Shown: positions 10,207 to 18,910 of the stretch, piece by piece
Layout of the letters: the number at the start of each line of letters is the position of its first letter
Numbering within the stretch: position 1 is the first letter of the stretch
Assembly: GCF_026262505.1 (NCBI RefSeq)
Contig: NC_067208.1
Coordinates: 16,997,962-17,061,961, forward strand
Direction: 5' to 3'
DNA from: Trichomonas vaginalis G3
Lineage: Eukaryota; Parabasalia; Trichomonadida; Trichomonadidae
DNA length: 64,000 bases
Position numbers and translations under genes: made by a program
Notes under the pieces: model-generated
What the model saw: the letters and a program-made list of their open reading frames with translations, nothing else
The model's database searches: none
Told to the model about the DNA's origin: nothing

Positions 10207-10431
10207 ATGAGCTTGTTCTTGAAGGTCATTCATGATGAAATAACTGTTGTAGAAGATGTTAGCAATTGTTCAGACATTTTGAAGCGAATAGATGATATAA
10301 GAAAGAAGTTTATGAAGCCGCAACGCGGCGAGGACGAAGTCCATGAGAATGTTTATGTTTCATTGACTTTCTCCAGTAACGAGAACTTTTATGAGATAAT
10401 ATTGAAGAGAGATGATTTTAATATGGTGTAA
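10207..10431 (+). CDS. Small Maverick protein, 74 residues (copy A)
   Basis: Starts two bases after the stop of the capsid-associated gene and ends one base before the next ATG, so the three genes look co-transcribed. The protein is mixed-charge with a strand-rich C-terminal half (VYVSLTFSSNENFYEIILKR). No family recognised. A GC-rich double-hairpin insert (10318-10344) encodes part of its middle. Counterpart at 53773-53997. Confidence 0.7.
   Translation: MSLFLKVIHDEITVVEDVSNCSDILKRIDDIRKKFMKPQRGEDEVHENVYVSLTFSSNENFYEIILKRDDFNMV
10318..10344. repeat. 27-bp double-hairpin insert, exact match to 41988-42014
   Basis: CCGC-AAC-GCGG, spacer, GGAC-GAA-GTCC. The 27 bases are the exact reverse complement of 41988-42014, which lies in the unrelated DNA polymerase gene of copy 2. 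The counterpart at 53884-53910 keeps both stems through paired changes (GGGT-GAA-GCCC). Confidence 0.8.
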
Positions 10432-10947
10432 ATGGTAGCTTGGGCAGCTTTAGGCGCAATGGGAACAAAAGCATTAGCATTTGGAGCAAAAGCACTTGGG
10501 GCTTATGACGCAGTAAATAAAATGAGTGGAGGAAGAGTTTCGAAGACATTAGATGCAAATAAAGGAAAGATTGGAGGCTGGGTTGCAAAGAAGTTAAGAT
10601 TAAATAAAATAGGACTCATAAATAAAGCATCCAATTTGGTTGCGACTGAGTCAGAAAATGCTTTAGGAAAGGACGATGAGTTTGCAAAACACGCAAAAGA
10701 CTTTAATGACCAGATGAAAGGTGAAACAATGCATTTAAATAGAGTCGATGGAACTCTTCCTCCACCAGTAGTTCTTCCGTATGGTCCCTATGGAATGTAT
10801 GGAAACCCTTACGAAAGACCATTTGACCCATTGACTGGTGGAAGTAACTGGTATCATTACGGACGAAGAAGAAAGACAGTTAAGCTGGAGACAGACGTGA
10901 AGAAAGCAACTAAAAAGAAACCAAGGAAGAGAGTTATAAAGCAATGA
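10432..10947 (+). CDS. Basic virion-type protein, 171 residues (copy A)
   Basis: The N-terminal 50 residues are Gly/Ala-rich and amphipathic (ALGAMGTKALAFGAKALGAY). A Pro/Tyr/Gly-rich linker follows (YGPYGMYGNPYERPF), and the C-terminus is very basic (KKATKKKPRKRVIKQ). The layout recalls small membrane- or core-associated virion proteins such as adenovirus pVI or core proteins, but that is only analogy. The ATG follows the previous stop with no gap. Counterpart at 53998-54525. Confidence 0.65.
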   Translation: MVAWAALGAMGTKALAFGAKALGAYDAVNKMSGGRVSKTLDANKGKIGGWVAKKLRLNKIGLINKASNLVATESENALGKDDEFAKHAKDFNDQMKGETMHLNRVDGTLPPPVVLPYGPYGMYGNPYERPFDPLTGGSNWYHYGRRRKTVKLETDVKKATKKKPRKRVIKQ

Positions 10948-11092
10948 ATTCAAGTGGGTGAAAAAACAGGTGAAAAAAGAGGTGAAATCTCACCACTTCA
11001 CCTAAATTTATTTTTGTGCTATGTTTTCATACGTGTGAGGGTGGTGATATCATTAATTTTTTATTTTACTGAAAATTTTTATTTGGATGTAA

Positions 11093-11377
11093 ATGACAGA
11101 ACAAAAGCAACTCATACAAATCGAAAAATATAACAAACATACATTTAAACATTTATTCTTCCTTCCTGAGCATAACATGTTCTTTACACTTCATCCTAGA
11201 CCAGTTGACTTTTCATTGACTGTGTATAAAGATTGTCATGGTAGTTTTATAAAAACTTATGATGATGAAGGTAAGTTAACAAGACTATGCATTTCAAAAC
11301 TTGAGAAACTTTATGACTTCAAGTATGACTACAATAGAGTTAACATTGACGATGAAGATATAGAAGAAAATTTATGA
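11093..11377 (+). CDS. Terminal-repeat protein MTEQKQ, 94 residues (copy A)
   Basis: Small protein with conserved HTFKHLFFLPEHNMFF and HPRPVDFSLTVYKD and an acidic tail. The gene lies within the Maverick terminal inverted repeat, so a whole element carries it at both ends (compare 33844-34134 and 54680-54964). Another copy is at 12652-12936. No family recognised. Confidence 0.65.
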   Translation: MTEQKQLIQIEKYNKHTFKHLFFLPEHNMFFTLHPRPVDFSLTVYKDCHGSFIKTYDDEGKLTRLCISKLEKLYDFKYDYNRVNIDDEDIEENL

Positions 11378-11570
11378 GAACGTTTATTTTTTCATTAGTG
11401 AGTTCGTTAGTGAGGTGAAATGGTTGGCGGCTTTGTAAATATTTAAGGTTAAGTTAGTGTTGTCGTTTGTGTTGTAAAATGTACGTTAACGGTTTTGTAA
11501 AGTGTCAAATTCACAAGTATTGGGTAAGGTGGAACGCAGTGCCACCATACCCAAGACTGGTGTACTAACT

Positions 11571-12269
11571 AGTACTTGATGTTAGTGTTGGAGTTTGTAC
11601 TTGTTGTTAGTGTTTGTCATTTGTGCTGAAGTTAGTACTTGATGTTAGTGTTGGAGTTTGTACTTGTTGTTAGTGTTTGTCATTTGTGCTGAAGTTAGTA
11701 CTTGATGTTAGTGTTGGAGTTTGTGTTTGTTGTTAGTGAGAGAATAAATTAAATCATGAACTTTGCCATGGTCTCTGTCCCTAGTAGTTTTCATTAAGTT
11801 CTGGAAATAATGAAAGTCATGAACTTTGCCATGGTCTCTGTCCCTAGTAGTTTTCATTATCTCACAGAGTTAATGAAAGTCATACTTTCTATCAGATGAA
11901 GCATGCAGATGAACATAATGAAAGTTAGTGAGTTTGCCACGAGTTATGAATAAAATATTGGCATATTAGATGAGATAGCTGATGAAACAGATGAAGATAA
12001 ATTAAATCTTGGACTTTGCCACACTCTGTCCCTAGTTCCTCAAAATCCTTGACAACGTTGCTTAGAAATTTTGGTTCAAAACCTCATCTGATTTTAATCT
12101 GTTATGCTACCTGTTAAGTTTCGCGAGATTATAAATGTCATGGAGTTATATAAAAAGGAGGGACAGCTAGGGACACTGGAAGTACTTGTAAGGCTATCTG
12201 TTAAGATTGCATGAAATACTAAAAGTCATGAAATCCATTATCGCTGTGCTAGCTTCACCTTTGATTGAA
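11571..12269. repeat. Intergenic minisatellite block between two Maverick termini
   Basis: Begins with a 63-bp unit (AGTACTTGATGTTAGTG...) in about 2.7 copies from 11571 to about 11740. Two 63-bp spaced repeats containing TTTGCCATGGTCTCTGTCCC follow (about 11755 and 11818), with a degenerate third copy near 12000. No convincing gene. Confidence 0.7.
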
Positions 12270-12512
12270 ATGACGACTAAAGTCACTGAAGCAATGAAAC
12301 AAAAGTTTTTGGTAGAATACATTAAATCAGGAATTATTCCAGAAGGTTTTTACATTCATACTATGAAGGATGGTAGAGTTCAGTTTAGAAAGATAAAGCA
12401 ACCATTAGATAAAGAAGGAATTTTGAGAAAGATTAAACTTCATGAGGACAACATTGCTGAACTTAAGAAGAAGCTAGAAGAGTTGGAGAAAGCAGACGAC
12501 AGTGAGGAATAA
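12270..12512 (+). CDS. Small coiled-coil Maverick protein, 80 residues
   Basis: Starts MTTKVTEAMKQKFLVEYIKS and ends in a heptad-rich acidic helix (IAELKKKLEELEKADDSEE). The ATG is chosen because the homologous stretch in copy 2 (34294-34545, minus) begins exactly here; upstream sequence differs. Family unrecognised. Confidence 0.55.
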   Translation: MTTKVTEAMKQKFLVEYIKSGIIPEGFYIHTMKDGRVQFRKIKQPLDKEGILRKIKLHEDNIAELKKKLEELEKADDSEE

Positions 12513-12651
12513 AGCAATGAATTCAACAGGTTAGAAAAGAGGTTAGAAAACGTGTTAGATCTAACATTCTAACATAAACATTATTTTTGTGCTATGTTTT
12601 CATACGTGTGCGGGTGGTGATATCATTTATTTTTAAGTTTATTTTTTATAA

Positions 12652-12936
12652 ATGACAGAACAAAAGCAACTCATACAAATCAAAACATATAACAAACATA
12701 CATTTAAACATTTATTCTTCCTTCCTGAGCATAACATGTTCTTTCAAATACATCCGAGACCAGTTGACTTTTCATTGACTGTTTATAAAGATAGAAATAG
12801 TTATATCATTAAACCATACGATGACGAAGGTAAGTTATGTAAATTGTACGTTAAGAAGTTAGAGAAAGTTTATGGCTTCAAGTATGACTACAATAGGGTT
12901 AACACTGATGATGAAGATATTGAGGAAAATTTATGA
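12652..12936 (+). CDS. Terminal-repeat protein MTEQKQ, 94 residues (fragment copy)
   Basis: Same protein as at 11093-11377 and nearly identical to 54680-54964. It lies just inside the expanded subterminal repeat array. Confidence 0.65.
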   Translation: MTEQKQLIQIKTYNKHTFKHLFFLPEHNMFFQIHPRPVDFSLTVYKDRNSYIIKPYDDEGKLCKLYVKKLEKVYGFKYDYNRVNTDDEDIEENL

Positions 12937-13018
12937 GAACATTAGTGAAGTTGTTAGTGAGAACGATAGTGAGTTCGTTTATTTTTACATTAGTGAGTTC
13001 GTTAGTGAAGTGGTTGGC

Positions 13019-13770
13019 GGCTTTGTAAATATTTAAGGTTAAATTAGTGTTGTCGTTTGTGTTGTAAAATTTACGTTAACGGTTTTGTAAATATTTAAGG
13101 TTAAATTAGTGTTGTCGTTTGTGTTGTAAAATTTACGTTAACGGTTTTGTAAATATTTAAGGTTAAATTAGTGTTGTAGTTTGTGTTGTAAAATTTACGT
13201 TAACGGTTTTGTAAATATTTAAGGTTAAGTTGTGTTGTCGTTTGTGTTGTAAAATTTACGTTAACGGTTTTGTAAATATTTAAGGTTAAATTAGTGTTGT
13301 CGTTTGTGTTGTAAAATTTACGTTAACGGTTTTGTAAATATTTAAGGTTAAATTAGTGTTGTCGTTTGTGTTGTAAAATTTACGTTAACGGTTTTGTAAA
13401 TATTTAAGGTTAAGTTGTGTTGTCGTTTGTGTTGTAAAATTTACGTTAACGGTTTTGTAAATATTTAAGGTTAAGTTGTGTTGTCGTTTGTGTTGTAAAA
13501 TTTACGTTAACGGTTTTGTAAATATTTAAGGTTAAATTAGTGTTGTCGTTTGTGTTGTAAAATTTACGTTAACGGTTTTGTAAATATTTAAGGTTAAATT
13601 AGTGTTGTCGTTTGTGTTGTAAAATTTACGTTAACGGTTTTGTAAATATTTAAGGTTAAATTAGTGTTGTCGTTTGTGTTGTAAAATTTACGTTAACGGT
13701 TTTGTAAATATTTAAGGTTAAATTAGTGTTGTCGTTTCTGTTGTAAAATTTACGTTAACGGTTTTGTAAA
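13019..13770. repeat. 62-bp tandem expansion inside a Maverick terminus
   Basis: About 12 copies of a 62-bp unit (GGTTTTGTAAATATTTAAGG ... TTTACGTTAAC), three of them 60 bp. The same unit occurs once at the ends of the other Mavericks (11430-11500 and 55013-55085), so this is a local amplification of subterminal sequence. Confidence 0.9.
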
Positions 13771-13840
13771 GTGTCAAATTCACAAGTATTGGATAAAGTG
13801 AAAACGCAGTGCCACCATACCCAACTTAACCATACTAACT

Positions 13841-14559
13841 TTTATTTATCCTCTTACTGTTCATGATGCTATTCTTTTGCGAGTTCCATGGACAATTAAA
13901 TCGCCAATATGATCGTGTTCACCCTGCAGATGCTCAAGACCTACTCAAAACTACTTAAACATTTCAAAAATTTTTTATTTACAATCATGATTTTTTCCCT
14001 GAAAGAGATTGGGACAAAGTTGCAATTCGGCACTTTTTGTAAAAAAAATGGGGTCATACTCATAATGAATAGAGACTTATAGCCAAGTCTTGATATCATG
14101 CAGGGAGAATATACATAGATAAGCAATTATATTTTATAGTAGTAGTATTCAGAAATTCTTACAATTTACAATACAATTTTCAAAAATGGATAAAGACTAA
14201 TAGCCAAGTCTTGATATCATGCAGGGAGAATATACATAGATAAGCAATTATATTTTATAGTAGTAGTATTCAGAAATTCTTACAATTTACAATACAATTT
14301 TCAAAAATGGATAAAGACTTATAGCCAAGTCTTGATATCATGCAGGGAGACTCTCTACAAATACAAAAATTGATTATCATAAGGAAATACAAATTTATCA
14401 ATTTTCATGTGAAAATTACATAAATTTGTTCTCCAATAAATAGCAATAATACTTTGAATGTTATATTAAGTAATATAGCTTCAGGTAAATAAGCTTACAC
14501 TTCAAAAATATACTGTTTATTCATTAATTTTAAAAAAAGTCCAAATTATCTAATCTTGC
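13841..14559. repeat. Host intergenic DNA with a 121-bp tandem repeat
   Basis: A 121-122 bp unit beginning GACTTATAGCCAAGTCTTGA is present about 2.3 times from 14073 to 14350. The rest is AT-rich with no supported gene. Confidence 0.75.
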
Positions 14560-14805
14560 TTACTCTTCCTTTAAACTTCTTTGTGCCAAATTTAATATTG
14601 CCTTCAAAGATGGAATAAGGACATTAGGTTCAATCCTTCGGCTTTCGACAATTTCCAAAATGTGTTGAATTAATTTCAAACATTCATCGTGTTTTGAAGC
14701 TCTTTGCTCAACAATCTGATTACCTGCCCTTGTAAGAATTCTTACTGCTCTATCTTCATTCAAAACATTAGCGACTTGAACCTTAATAATCGCATTTGGA
14801 ATCAC
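14560..14805 (-). pseudogene. Short open frame, gene fragment or small hypothetical
   Basis: The open frame extends to 14877 but has no in-frame ATG; the protein-like part reads from VIPNAIIKVQ to AILNLAQRSLKEE (about 80 residues, helical). The absent start codon and the nearby gene remnants suggest a fragment of a larger host gene. Family unrecognised. Confidence 0.3.
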
Positions 14806-14877
14806 AACAGTGATGAGAGTTATGACGATATAAAAAAATATTTTATTATACTCATTCGAAATTAAAAATAATAAAAT

Positions 14878-15528
14878 TTATATATATTAATTTCATTAAA
14901 TCAAGGTTAAAAATCTCACCGGAAAAATAACCTCAGTGTGATAAATTTATCACCGGAAAAATTTACAATAAGGTTAATACCGAAAATATCGAAAAATCAA
15001 CATTTAAGGTTAATTTAAGAGTATGCACTTTTGTCACCTACTCTTTCCCTGAAATTTTTTATAAAAATATCAAATAAAAATTAGGAATTTTAAAAGAAAT
15101 TTTAAAATTTAGGATAAATCAAAGAAAATCAAGTTAATGAGGTACCACAAAAGAAAATTGTTTTTCAAATTTTGAAATTAGATTTTCAATATTTCGATAT
15201 GCAGCCAACATTAAATAGCATACCCTATGTTATTTAAAGCTATCCATAAGCATGTATATATGTTCACCAGCACATCCTGGATTTTCCTTTGATAATAATT
15301 ATTATTAGTAATTATTCTATGTTACAATATAAATAATACTTTAAAAGGCAGCCTAGAGTATTAATCTACATATCTATCTTTCATATTTATTTGATTAGAC
15401 TTGTGGTGTTCGCAAATATACTGCATAAGAATTCATATGATCATATTTTTAAGTTTGCACAGTTTCTCACTAAGTGATATTAGCAAAGCTTTTTATTACA
15501 ACTAAATTTTCCCCATGTTGGAAATTTT
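14878..15528. other. AT-rich intergenic stretch
   Basis: No supported gene. A CACCGGAAAAAT phrase occurs twice (about 14918 and 14951). Otherwise simple AT-rich sequence. Confidence 0.6.
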
Positions 15529-15552
15529 ATGATTTTTTTTTCTGTGAACTTT

Positions 15553-16036
15553 ATGAATTTCTCAGATTACTTTATCAACACTATTGAAAATCAAGCCCCA
15601 TCCAACGAATCACTTGAACTGCTCGCAAAATTTATGAATGATGATCCTCTAGAATACGCTTCAAATCTACTTTCAATAGCAATTAATGGTGATTTCGAAG
15701 ACAAGATTAAAATCAATGCAATTAAAGCATTACCTGCTCCAATTAGATTGATCAATTCAAAAAATCTGCCTTTGAACACAGAGTTCAATATTTACGAACA
15801 AATTTACATTACACTTGAACCACATTTACATAGGAATGACTAAATAGGAAATACATGTCGTTCTTCTCTTATAGAATGCTTTGCAAAAGCAAAAACAAGA
15901 GATTTCAAAATATTTTTTTCAAGATTCTTTCAAAATATAAACGAAAACTCAGACATTCCATTTATGTTAGGTATTATTTTGGAAATGCTCAGTAAATCTT
16001 ATGTTTCTCTCCCTAATTTTGTAATTTTTACCGGAT
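15553..16036 (+). pseudogene. Importin/karyopherin-like HEAT fragment
   Basis: From MNFSDYFINTIENQ the frame reads into helical repeats (LLAKFMNDDPLEYASNLLSI; IYEQIYITLEPHLH). A TAA stops it at 15841, but the same frame carries on with protein-like sequence (LIECFAKAKTRDFKIFFSRF; GIILEMLSKS) to about 16000. It looks like a short piece of a karyopherin-type alpha-solenoid, broken by one in-frame stop and cut off at both sides. The family call is tentative. Its 3' end overlaps the last codons of the convergent gene, pointing to a rearrangement junction near 15980-16030. Confidence 0.4.
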
Positions 16037-17955
16037 GAAACAGGAGTGATAACAGTTATCACATCATTTTTCGAAACTTTTGCTGTATTTCTGCCGAATT
16101 TCGATGAAAAGAAAATACCAGGTTTCGATATTCTATCATTTGTTTCTGTTTCATCATTGCTTTGGTTTGTTTCATTTTGATTTAGTATTGATTCTGTTTC
16201 CTTGTCCTTTCCTGGAAAATCAAATTTACCAGAAACATATCTTTGTGTTGTGCTTGAAATACCAACATGACCATATGGATTGCCTTCACCAACTTTATAC
16301 TCAATAATGAATGATTTTTTGTCATTTAGTGTTGTGAAAACATCTTTAATAATAACAGGATTCGATCCCATTGAAAACGAATCATAATATGAAAATGAAT
16401 TCAAATTAGATGTCTTTGGGTCTTTGAATAAAACTGATGTCATTTCACCTGTTCCCAAATGGATGATACAGTATTTACTATTTTCCTTTGTATTTGCGTT
16501 TGTGAAAAATAATTCACTGAAATAATTTATAGTGTAATGAACTATACAATCTTTAGCTAATTGAAAAACTGTGAATTCGATGTTGTATTCCCCACTGAAA
16601 ACCGAGATAAATCCAGGATTTGTAATACTAATTGAAATGGTTTTACTTGATGATTCATTAATGTATTGTATTGAATGAAAGATAACAAATGTGTTAAATT
16701 TATCCAATTTGGCAAATTTGATTGTTGTCACTTCATAATTCTTCAGATCAAATGAGTTATATCCTAATTGTGAAACAAAAAGCTGACGAACAAGAGATTT
16801 TCCTTCAAATAAATGATTGAATCCATCAATATGATATATTTTTGGTTGTAATGAACTGTCCTTTTGCCCAAATAAAACTTCACAATAAGGGAAATAGCAA
16901 TCACCACTAGTAATGATCTTTATCATTGAATAGAACTTTTGTTTATATGTTGTTGAACTTATCTCAAATGATTCTTCCATGTTAAATGATTTAGAGAAAA
17001 GCAAGCTGTAAGTTGAATCGGAATAATCATACTTCTTTAACGTAATTGAGCTCTCTTCGCTAGTTAATGTTGCAATGCAATACATCTTATTTGGTTTGTA
17101 GTGGAGTGGATCAACTGTGAAACGGTTGCCGTATTGATTAAAAAGTAAATCGACTGTATCACAATTTTTGTCCATTTTCAGATGATAGATTGTATCACTG
17201 TAATAATCCGAAACTGATTTGATGACAAATGTTTTGTCGAAATGAATAAGTTTCAAAATTGGAGAGTGGTCGCATTTCATGAGACTTTTTTCATCATTGA
17301 AGTAAAGGAAATGATTATATTTATCATCTTGTTCATAAGTTATAGCAAGTGTGCTAAATGGTGAATTTCTGTATGAGTTAGGACCATAAATCGAATTTGA
17401 CGTTGTTGATACTTTGACTGGATCAATGAATCCATCAAATTTATGAGCTTCATCAAGAGATAAGATTGTGTCAAAAGATTGATAATTTGATGAAAAGTAG
17501 CCAATATCATATATTCCAACAATTCCAGATCTCATTGTTGAAGATGAAATATATTCAACTATGAGACAGTCGGTCCTAAAAGTTTTCAGTGTATCAGTGA
17601 TCACTGTTTTATTGCATCCGTATATGTATGATTCATATACATTAAATGTTTCATCATTCGGAAACGCTGGTGTTCGAATTACTTGTTTTTCACTAATATC
17701 AAACCCTCCAAACAAAACTAAAACATGTTTCTTATTTGGCTCAACAACTGATGTATTCCAGTAAACTTGACTATATTTAGGCTTGAAACAGAAATCATAT
17801 GAATAATCACCATCTGGGAGAACTAAAAGAAAGAAATTAATTGATGATTCTTGAGTTTCGACACCAAGAGTTTCATTTAATTCTGAAATAATTCCTCTTT
17901 TGTTGCCTTTAATTAAATAAACATCTGGCTGGGTGTTAAACACAACAAAAACTTT
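15967..17955 (-). pseudogene. Large secreted/surface-type host protein, 3' part
   Basis: Second half of the gene that starts at 21363, separated from it by the hairpin-array transposon (17956-18910). If one copy of the duplicated 5 bases is discounted, the reading frame runs on across the insertion point without change, giving a pre-insertion protein of roughly 1480 residues. This part keeps the repeated PNKKH/KPNKMYC phrases seen upstream. The last residues are antisense to the importin-like fragment, so the natural C-terminus, and any membrane anchor, may be lost. No known family recognised. Confidence 0.6.
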
Positions 17956-18910
17956 TGTTATATACGAAAACGATAAAAACAGTTTGACAGAAAAGTGACA
18001 ACTTGACGTGTCAAAAATATAAAAAGTGATATTTTATTCATCATTATCTTCTTCATAATTTATTTCATATTCTTCGTCTTACCAACAAAAGATGGGAATG
18101 TGAACAATTGCGGGCAATTTTTAGCCATTTTGGCTTGGAACTAGAGCCTGCGAGGTACATGGATAGTATCAGTACCTCACAGGCTCTAGTTCTCTATATG
18201 GCGCCGAGAAATTTTGGTGAAATGTGGTCGCATTTCACCAAAATTTTTTCGGCGCCATAGGATGAATTGGAGGGTGAGAGATATTATTTCATACAATACT
18301 ACTCTCACCCTCCAATTCCCAGCCAAAATGGCTAAAAATTGCCCGCAATGTGAACAATTGCGGGCAATTTTTAGCCATTTTGGCTTGGAACTAGAGCCTG
18401 CGAGGTACATGGATAGTATCAGTACCTCACAGGCTCTAGTTCTCTATATGGCGCCGAGAAATTTTGGTGAAATGTGGTCGCATTTCACCAAAATTTTTTC
18501 GGCGCCATAGGATGAATTGGAGGGTGAGAGATATTATTTCATACAATACTACTCTCACCCTCCAATTCCCAGCCAAAATGGCTAAAAATTGCCCGCAATT
18601 GTTCACATTGCGGGCAATTTTTAGCCATTTTGGCTTGGAACTAGAGCCTGCGAGGTACATGGATAGTATCAGTACCTCACAGGCTCTAGTTCTCTATATG
18701 GCGCCGAGAAATTTTGGTGAAATGTGGTCGCATTTCACCAAAATTTTTTCGGCGCCATAGGATGAATTGGAGGGTGAGAGATATTATTTCATACAATACT
18801 ACTCTCACCCTCAATTTTAATTACTTAAACTCATTCTATTTTTTTGACATGTAAATGTCACTTTTACTGAGATCTGACACAATGTCAGATCTCTTTTTTT
18901 CGTATATAAG
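17956..18910. mobile_element. Hairpin-array transposon, copy 2 (inside host gene)
   Basis: A 955-bp element flanked by ACTTT duplications (17951-17955 and 18911-18915), with the same ends and subterminal hairpin as 8884-10080 but three 250-bp units. Each unit contains four stems: about 21 bp (GAACTAGAGCCTG...), about 25 bp (GGCGCCGAG...), 17 bp (GAATTGGAGGGTGAGAG) and 28 bp (GCCAAAATGGCTAAAAATTG...). It encodes no transposase. The 5-base duplication and unbroken host frame show a clean insertion. Confidence 0.9.

Larger units (their letters stand above)
1..11570. mobile_element. Maverick/Polinton copy A, right-hand part (broken fossil)
   Basis: Gene order from integrase to the terminal small gene is the same as in the element at 33651-55157, with near-identical sequence. 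The right terminus is visible as the subterminal block at 11424-11570 ending in ACTAACT, matching the ends of the other copy. The left end lies outside the window. It carries a KilA-N gene, integrase, fibre-like protein, capsid-like proteins, packaging ATPase and small virion-type genes. Several genes are broken (roughly ten breaks in all), and a hairpin-rich transposon has inserted into one capsid-like gene. Near-identity to copy 2 suggests a recent common source. Confidence 0.9.
12262..13840. mobile_element. Second Maverick right terminus (fragment)
   Basis: Holds the 80-residue gene found near the left end of copy 2, then the MTEQKQ terminal gene, then a greatly expanded subterminal repeat, ending in CATACTAACT at 13840. 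It lies in tandem with the right end at 11570, so two element ends follow one another. Whether it was once an independent insertion or a rearranged end cannot be told here. Confidence 0.75.

Noticed and set aside
13019-13770. CRISPR-like look of the regular repeat array
   Set aside because: The units follow each other head to tail with no unique spacers and no cas genes; it is a minisatellite derived from a Maverick end.
14041-14350. 121-bp repeat as a possible transposon end
   Set aside because: No inverted ends or target duplication were found; it is simply tandem.
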